DNA of 64,000 bases from an uncultured Bacteroidia bacterium. GTDB lineage: Bacteria; Bacteroidota; Bacteroidia; Bacteroidales; Prolixibacteraceae. Shown here piece after piece: positions 27,413 to 36,299 of the stretch. The stretch lies in NCBI GenBank assembly GCA_903904515.1, contig CAIVCR010000012.1:30873-94872 (forward strand). Direction: 5' to 3'. Numbering within the stretch: the stretch's first letter is position 1; each line of letters opens with the position of its first letter. The notes below the pieces were generated by a model, which was not told the DNA's origin, did no database searches, and was given only the letters and a program-made list of their open reading frames with translations. The position numbers were made by a program, and so were the translations under genes.

Positions 27413-27440
27413 TTGAATCCTGAACGTAGCACTATTTTTG
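27413..27440 (+). promoter_or_regulatory. Promoter of ptb-buk (TTG...TATTTTTG)
   Basis: TATTTTTG at 27433-27440 matches TAnnTTTG, with TTG at 27413-27415 as a weak -33. It lies 30 bp before the ATG at 27470 and so rules out longer starts that would begin inside the promoter. Confidence 0.6.
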
Positions 27441-27469
27441 CAAAATCGAACGAAACACAAACCGGAATT

Positions 27470-28390
27470 ATGTCTGCCAAAAAACTTACCGATATTTTCG
27501 AGTTACTAAAGGGGAAACCTGTTAAAAAGCTTATTGTAGTATGTGCTAATGATGAACATACAATTTTGGCAGTAGGCCAGGCGATGGAACATAACCTTGT
27601 TGAAGGAATACTGATTGGAGATGAGACAGAAATTATCCGAATCTGCAAATCATCAGAGATCGAAAGTGGCCTTTTTACAATTATTCATCAACCTCTTGAG
27701 GAGGTTGCAGCACAACTGGCTGTAGCAATGATTAATCGTGGCGAAGGGGATATTTTAATGAAAGGTTTGATTTCAACCGATAAATTCATGCGGGCCATTC
27801 TCAATAAGGAGAAGGGTCTTACTGAGCAAGGAAAGATCGTGAGTCATGTAACGATAATTGAAAATGAAAACTACCCAAAACTACTGATTGTCTCGGATGT
27901 GGCCGTGATACCCCTGCCCGATTTAAATCAAAAAATCCAGATGATCAGGTACCTGGTCGAAGTGGCCAATCAGTTAAAAATAACTGTTCCTAAAATTGCT
28001 ATTATTGCACCAAGTGAACTGGTGATTCCATCTATTGTGTCAACAACAGAAGCTTCACTGCTAGCCAAAATGGGCGACCGCGACCAAATAAAAGGATGTA
28101 TTATTGACGGACCATTAGCCCTTGATGTCGCCATTGACCGTGAGGCTGCCTCCATTAAAGGGTTAAAATCGGCTGTGGCAGGAGACGCTGATTGTTTGCT
28201 GTTTCCAAATATTGAGTCGGGCAATGTATTTTATAAGACAAATACCAAGCTGGCACGTTCGGAGTCGGCTGCAATCCTGGTTGGAACCCGCGCTCCGGTT
28301 GTTCTGGCATCACGTGGTGACAGCACCCGTGTTAAACTCTTCTCGATTGCGCTTGGTGCTTTAATGGCTCAGAAAGTTGAGCAACCATAA
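27470..28390 (+). CDS. ptb: Phosphate butyryltransferase
   Basis: Phosphotransbutyrylase of 306 residues, PTA/PTB family, transferring butyryl (or branched acyl) groups between CoA and phosphate. Family landmarks are VVCANDEHTILAVGQA, GEGDILMKGLISTDKFMRAIL, ALDVAIDREAASIKGLKSAVAGDADCLLFPNIESGN and KLFSIALGALMA. The butyrate kinase gene follows 115 bp downstream on the same strand, so butyryl-CoA can be turned into butyrate with ATP gain. The pair can also handle branched-chain acyl-CoA. The start is the ATG just after the promoter. Confidence 0.94.
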   Translation: MSAKKLTDIFELLKGKPVKKLIVVCANDEHTILAVGQAMEHNLVEGILIGDETEIIRICKSSEIESGLFTIIHQPLEEVAAQLAVAMINRGEGDILMKGLISTDKFMRAILNKEKGLTEQGKIVSHVTIIENENYPKLLIVSDVAVIPLPDLNQKIQMIRYLVEVANQLKITVPKIAIIAPSELVIPSIVSTTEASLLAKMGDRDQIKGCIIDGPLALDVAIDREAASIKGLKSAVAGDADCLLFPNIESGNVFYKTNTKLARSESAAILVGTRAPVVLASRGDSTRVKLFSIALGALMAQKVEQP

Positions 28391-28505
28391 AATAAAATCA
28401 ACAGTTAAACTGAACTAATTTATAATAAAATCACAAACACCAATTTTTTAATGGATTAATAAACCTACTTAATCTAACCATTTAATTAAATTAAAAATAT
28501 TTCCC

Positions 28506-29597
28506 ATGAAATTCTCCAGAATACTTGTGATTAATCCCGGATCGACATCAACAAAATTCGCGGTTTACGATAATACGGTATGTTCCTTATTGAAGACCCT
28601 TCACCATTCGATGGCTGAGTTATCCCCTTTTAAAACAATCAGCGACCAGTTTGAATTCAGAAAAAATCTGATATTAAGTGAATTAAAACACGATCGTATA
28701 GATCTTGATTCCATTAACATTATTATTGGAAGGGGTGGATTAACCTATCCGCTAAAATCGGGGGTCTACTACATTAATGAACTCATGGTTGAGCATTGCC
28801 GCAAAGGGGTGATGGGAGAACATGCTTCAAATCTTGGGTCGTTGATTGCCTACGATATTGCGCAGATGCATCCCGGCACGATTGCCCTCGTTGCGGATCC
28901 GGTGGTCACCGATGAGATGGACGATATAGCCCGGGTATCAGGACATCCGTTGTTTCAGCGAATGTCGATCTTTCATGCTTTAAATCAAAAAGCTGTGGCC
29001 AGACAACATGCCGCCAAAATTGGGAAACATTACGAAGAACTCAATCTGATTGTGGTCCATCTGGGTGGAGGAATTACTATCGGAGCTCATCACAGAGGCC
29101 GGGTGATCGACGTTAATAACGGGCTGGACGGTGAAGGACCATTTTCCCCTGAGCGAAGCGGCACCTTACCTGTCGGAGCTTTGGTTGAATTATGCTTCAG
29201 CGGGAAACACACCAAAGCTGAAATCCATACCATGGTTTCCGGCCAGGGTGGACTTGTCGCCTACCTGGGAACCAACGATGCCCGTGAAGTTGAAATTGCA
29301 GTAAACCATGGAGATGAAAAAGCAGCTTTTTATCTCGAAGCTTTGGCCTATCAGGTCTCAAAATCAATCGGCGAGATGGCTACCGTTTTAAAAGGATTCG
29401 TTGATGGAATCCTAATTACCGGTGGGATAGCCTATGACAGAAGACTAATGGCACAAATACGTGAACGGGTCGAATTTATCGCACCAGTTTCCATATATCC
29501 GGGTCAGGACGAATTAAAATCACTGGCTATGAACGCATTAATGGTTGCCCGAGGTGAAGTGGAAGCCTTTGTTTATGACAAAACTTCTTTGATCTAA
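28506..29597 (+). CDS. buk: Butyrate kinase
   Basis: A 363-residue acetate/butyrate kinase-family enzyme of the ASKHA fold. The phosphate-1 motif is ILVINPGSTSTKFAVYDN at the N-terminus. The second phosphate loop is VVHLGGGITIGAHHRGRVIDVNNGLDGEGPFSPERSGTLP, which is typical of Buk rather than AckA. FVDGILITGGIAYD is the adenosine region. Together with ptb it forms the final ATP-yielding step of butyrate or branched-chain acid formation. Confidence 0.95.
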   Translation: MKFSRILVINPGSTSTKFAVYDNTVCSLLKTLHHSMAELSPFKTISDQFEFRKNLILSELKHDRIDLDSINIIIGRGGLTYPLKSGVYYINELMVEHCRKGVMGEHASNLGSLIAYDIAQMHPGTIALVADPVVTDEMDDIARVSGHPLFQRMSIFHALNQKAVARQHAAKIGKHYEELNLIVVHLGGGITIGAHHRGRVIDVNNGLDGEGPFSPERSGTLPVGALVELCFSGKHTKAEIHTMVSGQGGLVAYLGTNDAREVEIAVNHGDEKAAFYLEALAYQVSKSIGEMATVLKGFVDGILITGGIAYDRRLMAQIRERVEFIAPVSIYPGQDELKSLAMNALMVARGEVEAFVYDKTSLI

Positions 29598-29673
29598 AGA
29601 GAAACGCGTTACTTAAAACCAGGTCCAATTTTAGTGGCCCCGGGAAATGTATTAAGTGACTTGTCTGTTGACC

Positions 29674-29711
29674 CATTTCTACTTATTTCTACTTATTTCA
29701 ACTTATTTCTA
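29674..29711. repeat. AT-rich tandem array, 10-bp unit ACTTATTTCT
   Basis: Nearly perfect tandem copies of ACTTATTTCT (one with a final A) from 29681 to 29710, with a partial copy before them. It sits 14 bp upstream of the CE15-type esterase ATG and is related to the arrays at 2275-2335 and 31597-31654. Confidence 0.75.
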
Positions 29712-29724
29712 ATATTAATCATCG

Positions 29725-30993
29725 ATGAAGCCAACTATTTGCATCCTGCTGTTTCTACTGATTTACAACTACTCCCCTGCACAGCAATTTATTGCAAATT
29801 ACGATGAAGCCAAAATACCGGCCTATACCTTACCGGACCCGTTGATGTTAAATGATGGGTCCAAGGTTACCTCTTTAAAAGACTGGGAAAAAAGAAGAAT
29901 GGAAATTTACCGGCTGTTCGGGAAAGAGGTCTTTGGAGCAATCCCGGAATGGAAGGGAAGTGTAAAATCAACTGTCGTATCTTCAAAACCGAATGCGCTC
30001 CAGGGATTGGCAAAACGGAAAGAGGTTGTTTTAGAATTTGTGCACGGAAATCAAAAATGTGCGCTGACAATTTTGATCTACCTTCCTCCGAATTCGAAAA
30101 ATGCCCCTGTTTTTTTAGGATATAATTTTGATGGAAATCAGACCACAACAACAGAACCAGATGTGTTAATTCCTGATTCATGGGTAAATAACAACAAGGA
30201 ACTTGGGATTTCAGATCATCATGCCAATGCAAACGGACGAGGAAGCGCTGCTTCGAGATGGCCGGTCAAAGAGATTATTTCGCGTGGATTTGGCGTTGCT
30301 ACAGTTTATTACGGCGATGTGGATCCCGATTTTGACGACGGATTTAAAAACGGAATACACCCTCTTCTTGACACGAAGCGGGATAGTACTTCATGGGGAT
30401 CTATCGCTGCCTGGTCATGGGGATTATCGCGCATAATGGATTATTTTGAAAAGGATAATGAGCTGAATAGCCGCAAGGTAATTGTCATTGGACATTCCAG
30501 GTTGGGAAAGACATCGCTTTGGGCAGGAGCCAGTGATAAACGGTTTGCCATGGTGGTTGCCAATAATTCGGGATGCGGAGGGGCGGCACTCTCAAAACGG
30601 ATCTATGGTGAGACTGTGGGAAGCATGAATAAGGCTTTCCCCCATTGGTTTTGCGATAATTTTAAAAAGTACAGTACTAAGGAGGAGTTATTACCTGTTG
30701 ATCAGCACGAGCTGCTCTCATTAATTGCACCCCGGCCGGTATATGTGGCAAGTGCTTTTGAAGATAAATGGGCCGATCCAAAGGGCGAATTTTTAGCCTG
30801 TGTTTTCGCCTCCCCGGTATATGAATTATTGGGGGCTAAGAAATTTGGTGCCACTGAGATGCCGCCACTAAACCGCCCGGTCATCGGAACTATTTCCTAC
30901 CATATCAGGCCCGGGAAGCACGATATAACCTTGTACGACTGGAATTGTTATATGGATTTTGCATCGGACTATTTCAAGTTAAAAAACAGATAA
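29725..30993 (+). CDS. CE15-type (glucuronoyl esterase-like) alpha/beta hydrolase
   Basis: An exported alpha/beta hydrolase of 422 residues resembling bacterial CE15 glucuronoyl esterases, which cut ester links between lignin and glucuronoxylan. The signal peptide is MKPTICILLFLLIYNYSPAQ. The nucleophile elbow is GHSRLGKTSLW (S258) and the C-terminal His is in RPGKHDITLYD (H399). The substrate-pocket stretch NNSGCGGAALS has Cys284 where many members have the acid; D351 in EDKWADP could serve instead. GRGSAASRWP is also family-like. A 10-bp array lies just upstream. Substrate is inferred from the family. Confidence 0.82.
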   Translation: MKPTICILLFLLIYNYSPAQQFIANYDEAKIPAYTLPDPLMLNDGSKVTSLKDWEKRRMEIYRLFGKEVFGAIPEWKGSVKSTVVSSKPNALQGLAKRKEVVLEFVHGNQKCALTILIYLPPNSKNAPVFLGYNFDGNQTTTTEPDVLIPDSWVNNNKELGISDHHANANGRGSAASRWPVKEIISRGFGVATVYYGDVDPDFDDGFKNGIHPLLDTKRDSTSWGSIAAWSWGLSRIMDYFEKDNELNSRKVIVIGHSRLGKTSLWAGASDKRFAMVVANNSGCGGAALSKRIYGETVGSMNKAFPHWFCDNFKKYSTKEELLPVDQHELLSLIAPRPVYVASAFEDKWADPKGEFLACVFASPVYELLGAKKFGATEMPPLNRPVIGTISYHIRPGKHDITLYDWNCYMDFASDYFKLKNR

Positions 30994-31014
30994 CTAACCA
31001 TTATTCAAACAATA

Positions 31015-31428
31015 TCAAAGTGTTGCCCAAATCCTGGCCAGCGAAAATCCGGGTGCTTCAATATTCAGGTCGAGGAAATACCCAAATGGGGTTTGATGGG
31101 CTGCATAACCTCCATTCTTAAGCCGTGTCTCAGCAAGATCAAAAAGCAATTTAGTGTAGTCAGCCGATCCTTTTGATTCGGACAGATGGGCAAAAGAGTG
31201 CAAAACGATGGTATTCGTAGTGTTCTTGCGGGCTGTCCATTTGAGATGATTGACGAGTTTTTTTTCTCTTCCTCCAACCTCTTTTGTTTCATCTTCCTCT
31301 TCAACCTGAATAAAAGCGACAATACAGTCGGTAAAAGTTTCACCCGATGTAACATCCTCAATATCAGATAAAGTCTTCGATGCAGGATGATAAGAGAATA
31401 ATTTGCAGTAAATTACAAGTACTTTCAT
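31015..31428 (-). CDS. Free-standing archaeal-type threonyl-tRNA synthetase editing domain
   Basis: A 137-residue protein matching the archaeal ThrRS N-terminal editing domain (tRNA-Thr_ED), which has the D-aminoacyl-tRNA deacylase fold. Landmarks are the N-terminal strand MKVLVIYCKLFSYHPA, NTIVLHSFAHLSESKGS and GGYAAHQTPFGYFLDLNIEAPGFSLARIW. No synthetase domain is attached, so it would act in trans, perhaps removing serine from mis-charged tRNA-Thr or D-amino acids from tRNA. It converges on the CE15-type gene 21 bp away. The family is clear; its role in a bacterium is inference. Confidence 0.82.
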   Translation of the reverse strand: MKVLVIYCKLFSYHPASKTLSDIEDVTSGETFTDCIVAFIQVEEEDETKEVGGREKKLVNHLKWTARKNTTNTIVLHSFAHLSESKGSADYTKLLFDLAETRLKNGGYAAHQTPFGYFLDLNIEAPGFSLARIWATL

Positions 31429-31596
31429 CTGTCTAAAATTTGTTTTTTAAAGGCCAGATGGAACTCGCCATGTTAGTCATACGCTTGTGTGAGCGAATTT
31501 TGCTCATGGCTCGTTTCATTCGAATAAATTTAATATATCTTATTACAATCGTTCGGTAAATTTTAATATTATTCAATTTCAATAATATGCAATAGA

Positions 31597-31654
31597 TTGA
31601 AATACATAGAAATAAAGAAATATTTCAATTTACTTCCATATATTTCAACTTATT
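31597..31654. repeat. 10-bp-period AT-rich array arranged as an inverted repeat
   Basis: GAAATA-type units (TTGAAATACATAGAAATAAAG) meet TTTC-type units (ATTTCAATTTACTTCCATATATTTCAACTTATT) head to head around 31617-31624. It is the same 10-bp phasing as at 2275-2335 and 29674-29711. It sits in the 426-bp gap between the tRNA-editing and protease genes, which contains no gene. Confidence 0.55.
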
Positions 31655-31725
31655 CATCATGAATTAGATACGAAAACATACCGAAGTATTGTAATACAAA
31701 TGGAACCCTCAAAAATTTATTCATG

Positions 31726-31783
31726 TACTTTTGCCCGCATCAGTTGATAAAGGTTCATGTGAGAATAATTTGTTATATATTTG
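31726..31783 (+). promoter_or_regulatory. Two candidate -7 elements for the secreted protease
   Basis: TACTTTTG at 31726-31733 and TATATTTG at 31776-31783 both match TAnnTTTG upstream of the ATG at 31855. Which one is used cannot be decided from sequence. Confidence 0.4.
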
Positions 31784-31854
31784 ACCGTTAAGGTAATTAA
31801 ATAAGGCAAATTATTGATTGGAAAAAGTATTTTTACACAAAATTTGAAGAATTG

Positions 31855-34053
31855 ATGGTTTTGCGATATTTATTAGTTTTAACCTTATTGTCAGGATTGG
31901 TATTACGGAGTTCAGGCCAGTTGTCTTTCGGCGGAGCACCGGCATCATTTGAAGGATTAAAGTTGACCTCCTACCCTATTCCTTTCATAGAGATGGAGCC
32001 TGTTGACAATCACAAATTGCTTTTAGCAGAAAAGAAAGGCAACAGGCATCTGAAATCACTTCATTTTGCAAAAAGCTTTGACGTCGATCTCTCCCCTTCC
32101 GCTTTTGGTCAATGGATCTCAAATGGGGATATGAAAATCTGGAGACTGGGGATACGTTCAACAGGGGCATATTCACTTAATCTTATTTTCGATAAGATGA
32201 TTATTCCCGATGGCGCCTCGCTGTTCATTTACAATTTAGACCACACAAAGGTGTTAGGAGCCTTTACTTCAGGCAGTGAACAATCGTCCGGACATTTTGC
32301 AACCTTTCCGATCGCAGGTGATCAGGTGGTGGTAGAATATAACGAACCTAAATCAGCCACCTACCCCGGAGAACTCCATATCTCGTCTGTGAATCACGAT
32401 TTTAAAAATGCTTTTGGATCAAGGCCTCTTGGTGAATCCGGACTTTGTAATATGGATGTCTATTGTCCCGATGCAACTAAATACCTCACCGAAAAACAAT
32501 CGGTCGTCTGCCTGCTAATTAATGGGAATACGCTCTGTACTGGAACTTTAATAAATAACACGAAACAAGATAATACACCCTATCTTTTAACAGCCGGTCA
32601 CTGTATAGAAACTGAATCTGATGCCCAACAAACCATATTTTGTTTTAATTACGAGAGTCCCTCATGCGGCAATGGACAAAGCAGCATTAATGGGTATGTT
32701 GACCAGACTCTTTCAGGTGCCTTTTTAAAAGCGCGGTCCGATTCACTCGACTTTTCCCTTTTACTGCTTGAAACACCACCACCCGACAAATTCCGACCGT
32801 ATTATGCCGGATGGGACCACTCGCTAACATCTCCATCTTCATCAGTGGCGATTTCTCACCCTTTAGGTGATGTAAAAAAAATCACGAAGGACAACAATTC
32901 TCCAACAATTGGAAGTTTTGACGTCGATTTCAAATCCAATAGTTTTTGGATTATCGGGAAATGGGAGATCGGGACCACCGAGGGGGGCTCATCAGGTTGC
33001 TCCTTGTTCAACCAGGACAATCTGATAGTCGGTACGTTAACCGGAGGAACTTCTACGTGCATTGATCCAACAAACGATATTTTTGCGATGTTTAGTAAAC
33101 AGTGGGATACCAATACCTCTAAAAACTACCAGTTAAAATATTGGCTTGATCCGTTAAATACAGGTAAATCAAAGCTGGAGGGGCATAATCCGTTCGAAAT
33201 TAGCGATTCCTGTTCCCTCTTTACCAATGCAAATATCGGCGATAAATATATGCTTCCATATTTACCAAAACCATTAAACGGTTATAAAACAGGGCATAAT
33301 ACACTTAAAATCACCAGTTATGCAGAACGGTTTACCAGAACTTCGCAAACTGTGCTCTCATCCGTTTCAATTGGTGTAGGAAAAGTGTCATCAGTAGTCT
33401 CAAACAGTTACAGTAAGATTGTCCTGAAAATCTATTCAGAGGATGCCAACACCAATCTTCCCGGCAATGAATTAATCTCCATGGATCTTCCATTTAGTCT
33501 ACTCAAAGCTAAAAAGATGAATTACATTCAACTTGAGAATCCGTTAACTATAAAAGGGCGTTATTTTATTGGGTTTGATATCAACTACACGAACGTTGCC
33601 GATACTTTTGCGGTTTACTATGATTATAACAGGGTGCAAACGGATAAGAATTATGCCTATGCCAAATCGGCAGGCAGCTGGAAGCCATTTTACTGGCTTC
33701 CGGAACTCGGTATTTCAACCTCGCTAATGATTAATGCAAATGGTTGTCAAAGCACGTTAGGGACAGATACTACAACCAACATTGGAACAGGAGAGGCAAA
33801 ATTCCAGGTCTTATACCCTGAATCGGGAATTTCCAACTATGTTCTTCTGCGAAATAAAGGAACCCGCGAGGATGGAGTGGTCAATATATACGACATTGCC
33901 GGACGAAAATTAGTTTCAGCATCCTATCCCGGCCTTTCAATTACTCCGCAATCGGTATCGCTGGCACAGTATCCTACAGGCATCTATTTCCTCACCGTTG
34001 AAACAACGAAGACAAGACAGACTTTTAAAATCGTTGTTAGAAACGCACAATAA
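31855..34053 (+). CDS. Secreted lysyl-endopeptidase-like serine protease with T9SS type A sorting domain
   Basis: A trypsin-fold protease of about 732 residues secreted by the type IX system. A signal peptide (YLLVLTLLSGLVLRSSGQ) is followed by a propeptide (about 25-195) and the catalytic domain with triad His249 (LTAGHCIE), Asp299 (SLDFSLLLLE) and Ser380 (TTEGGSSGCSLFN). A beta-sandwich (about 465-640) follows, then a C-terminal type A sorting domain (VVNIYDIAGRKLV ... YPTGIYFLTVETTKTRQTFKIVV). Many cysteines around the triad suggest disulfides, as in Achromobacter lysyl endopeptidase. The ATG at 31855 is used; a TTG lies one codon earlier. Confidence 0.9.
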   Translation: MVLRYLLVLTLLSGLVLRSSGQLSFGGAPASFEGLKLTSYPIPFIEMEPVDNHKLLLAEKKGNRHLKSLHFAKSFDVDLSPSAFGQWISNGDMKIWRLGIRSTGAYSLNLIFDKMIIPDGASLFIYNLDHTKVLGAFTSGSEQSSGHFATFPIAGDQVVVEYNEPKSATYPGELHISSVNHDFKNAFGSRPLGESGLCNMDVYCPDATKYLTEKQSVVCLLINGNTLCTGTLINNTKQDNTPYLLTAGHCIETESDAQQTIFCFNYESPSCGNGQSSINGYVDQTLSGAFLKARSDSLDFSLLLLETPPPDKFRPYYAGWDHSLTSPSSSVAISHPLGDVKKITKDNNSPTIGSFDVDFKSNSFWIIGKWEIGTTEGGSSGCSLFNQDNLIVGTLTGGTSTCIDPTNDIFAMFSKQWDTNTSKNYQLKYWLDPLNTGKSKLEGHNPFEISDSCSLFTNANIGDKYMLPYLPKPLNGYKTGHNTLKITSYAERFTRTSQTVLSSVSIGVGKVSSVVSNSYSKIVLKIYSEDANTNLPGNELISMDLPFSLLKAKKMNYIQLENPLTIKGRYFIGFDINYTNVADTFAVYYDYNRVQTDKNYAYAKSAGSWKPFYWLPELGISTSLMINANGCQSTLGTDTTTNIGTGEAKFQVLYPESGISNYVLLRNKGTREDGVVNIYDIAGRKLVSASYPGLSITPQSVSLAQYPTGIYFLTVETTKTRQTFKIVVRNAQ

Positions 34054-34089
34054 TTAATCCGTAAATTTAACTTCGGACAAACTTTTGCC

Positions 34090-35241
34090 ATGTCGAGATT
34101 TTCACTCCTTCTTATCTCCAGCCTGATTTTCAGTTTATCGAATTGTGCACCGGGTAAAAATAAATCGGGTGAAAAACTCCTGTCCGGGGAAAAATTACCG
34201 CTCCACTATGCCAGAGGTTTTACGATTATCAATTATGGAAAATACCGTAAAGTCACCGTTATTAACCCCTGGGAGAAATCCGGGGGAGTGAGTTTTGAAT
34301 ATTTTCTTGTTGACAGGGATAAAGATATCCCGATTGAATTGGCCGACAAACGGATAATCAGAACTCCTATAAGTAAGATAATCTGTCTTTCGACCTCTCA
34401 TGTGGGATTTTTAGGTGCCTTGAAAGAGATCCCAACATTACAAGCCCTCTCGGGCGCTGCATATGTTTCAGACCCCGAGGTACTGAAAGCGGTATCCACC
34501 AAAGCGATTGTGGATATTGGTTATGATCAAAGTATGAATTATGAGCTTATTCTTAGTCTGAAGCCGGATCTTATTATGGCATACGGAGTTGGAGGCGACG
34601 TAACAGGCTTCATCAATAAGCTTCAGGATTTAAAGCTGAATGTCATCTTAAACGGAGAATATCTCGAAGAGAGCCCATTAGCCAAAGCTGAATGGATAAA
34701 ATTTGTTGGTGCATTTTATAACAAGGAGGATGAAGCCACTACCTATTTTTCAACAGTTGAAAAAAACTATAACTCAATTTGCAAAAAGGTAGAGGCGGCC
34801 ACCAATCGCCCGTTAGTACTAACCGGATTACCCTATAAAGATGCCTGGTGGATGGCTGGCGGACATTCCAACTTAGCCGCCCTGATTCGCGATGCGGGTG
34901 GTGAATTTCTTTGGAAGGATAATAGTTCGAGGGAAGCATTTGTTGTATCGCTTGAAGAGGTTGTTGTGAGATCAGCCAAAGCCGATTTCTGGATTAACTG
35001 TGGCACAGTGAATACAATCCAGGAACTGGTCTCTACCGACAGCCGTTTTGCAGCCTTTCCACAAGTTCAAAAAAAAGTTATATTTAACAACAATTTGAGG
35101 GTTGGTCCGGGGGGTGGAAATGACTACTGGGAACAGGGAGTGGTGCGTCCCGATCTGATACTTACAGATTTGGTCAGAATTTTTCATCCCGAATGTGATA
35201 GCAGTAAGGATTTATATTTTTACAAAAGAGTTCAGGAATAG
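34090..35241 (+). CDS. ABC transporter substrate-binding lipoprotein (BtuF/FecB type)
   Basis: A 383-residue periplasmic binding lipoprotein (lipobox LSNC at about residue 19) of the class III metal-chelate fold. Family segments include IICLSTSHVGFLGAL, VDIGYDQSMNYELILSLKPDLIMAYG, KAEWIKFVGAFYNKEDEA and WMAGGHSNLAALIRDAGG. It probably captures an iron chelate or corrinoid in the periplasm. It is the first gene of a run overlapping the permease (1 bp) and then the ATPase (4 bp). No cobalamin riboswitch is visible upstream, so the ligand is open. Confidence 0.9.
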   Translation: MSRFSLLLISSLIFSLSNCAPGKNKSGEKLLSGEKLPLHYARGFTIINYGKYRKVTVINPWEKSGGVSFEYFLVDRDKDIPIELADKRIIRTPISKIICLSTSHVGFLGALKEIPTLQALSGAAYVSDPEVLKAVSTKAIVDIGYDQSMNYELILSLKPDLIMAYGVGGDVTGFINKLQDLKLNVILNGEYLEESPLAKAEWIKFVGAFYNKEDEATTYFSTVEKNYNSICKKVEAATNRPLVLTGLPYKDAWWMAGGHSNLAALIRDAGGEFLWKDNSSREAFVVSLEEVVVRSAKADFWINCGTVNTIQELVSTDSRFAAFPQVQKKVIFNNNLRVGPGGGNDYWEQGVVRPDLILTDLVRIFHPECDSSKDLYFYKRVQE

Positions 35242-36299
35242 TGTCAGAGACAGCTGCAAATAAGAGGATTAAGTCTACCCGTAGTTTTAGGGTATTACTG
35301 CTGTTTTCGGCTCTTTTACCCCTCTTTTTCCTCCTCGATCTGCTAATTGGATCCTACTACATATCTGTTCCCAATATTTTAAAAGCAATTTTTCGCACCG
35401 AAAATGCAGATAGCCAGGTGCTGATGATCATCAATCAGTTTCGCATTCCCAAAGCGGTTACAGCGGTCCTTTCGGGTGCGGCATTATCTGTAGCCGGATT
35501 GCAAATGCAAACAGTCTTCCGTAACCCTTTGGCAGGACCATACATCCTGGGTGTCAGTTCAGGCGCAAGCCTGGGAGTCGCGCTACTCGTCCTTGGAACG
35601 GGAGGATTATTAGGTGGGAGTATCGTTTCAGTAGCCAGTTCCTGGGGTATTGTCGCCGCCGCCTGGATTGGCTCAGGATTAATCTTACTGCTGATTATCA
35701 TGATCTCTTCGCGGATCAAAGAGATCATGACCATACTCATCCTTGGAATTCTTATCTCAAGTGCCATCTCCTCCATCGTTAATATTCTGCAATATTTCAG
35801 TAACGAATCGATGTTAAAGTCATTTGTTGTCTGGACAATGGGGAGTCTTGGCAGTGTGACCAATATCCAGCTTGCCGTATTGCTTCCGTCGGTGCTCATT
35901 GGCATCCTGATAGCCTTTCTCTCTTCAAAATTCCTCGATGCCTTCCTGCTTGGAGAGAACTATGCCCGTAGTATGGGGATGAACATCCTGTTTGCACGGA
36001 TGATGGTATTTTTATCTACAGCGATCCTCGCGGGGAGTATTACAGCCTTTTGCGGTCCCATCGGGTTCATTGGGATTGCAGTGCCACATATTGCGAGAAT
36101 GGCGCTGCAAACAGCCAAACACAGCCTCCTTGTTCCCGGAACAATATTAATAGGCGCTTTAATGATGCTGGTAAGCGATATTATATCGCAGCTTCCGGGA
36201 TCCGAAAGGACACTCCCCGTCAATTCGGTCACCGCCTTGCTCGGAATTCCGATTGTCATCTGGATTATTATCCGGAATAAAAAAAGTGACAGATTATGA
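35241..36299 (+). CDS. FecCD/BtuC-type ABC transporter permease
   Basis: A 352-residue inner-membrane permease of the FecCD family with about nine to ten membrane segments. Landmarks are FRIPKAVTAVLSGAALSVAGLQMQTVFRNPLAGPYILGVSSGASLG near the N-terminus, MGSLGSVTNIQL and GPIGFIGIAVPHIARM (the coupling region). It starts at GTG with its first base shared with the upstream TAG stop, and its end overlaps the ATPase start. It transports the ligand delivered by the preceding lipoprotein. Confidence 0.94.
   Translation: MSETAANKRIKSTRSFRVLLLFSALLPLFFLLDLLIGSYYISVPNILKAIFRTENADSQVLMIINQFRIPKAVTAVLSGAALSVAGLQMQTVFRNPLAGPYILGVSSGASLGVALLVLGTGGLLGGSIVSVASSWGIVAAAWIGSGLILLLIIMISSRIKEIMTILILGILISSAISSIVNILQYFSNESMLKSFVVWTMGSLGSVTNIQLAVLLPSVLIGILIAFLSSKFLDAFLLGENYARSMGMNILFARMMVFLSTAILAGSITAFCGPIGFIGIAVPHIARMALQTAKHSLLVPGTILIGALMMLVSDIISQLPGSERTLPVNSVTALLGIPIVIWIIIRNKKSDRL

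Noticed and set aside
27413..27469. Longer N-terminus for the phosphotransbutyrylase
   Set aside because: The upstream start lies inside the promoter; the ATG at 27470 gives the family's normal length.
29674..29711. CRISPR-like array
   Set aside because: The units are contiguous 10-mers without spacers, and no cas genes are present.
34054..34089. Cobalamin riboswitch before the BtuF/FecB-type gene
   Set aside because: Only 36 bp separate it from the upstream stop, and no B12-box-like sequence is present there or in the preceding gene's end.
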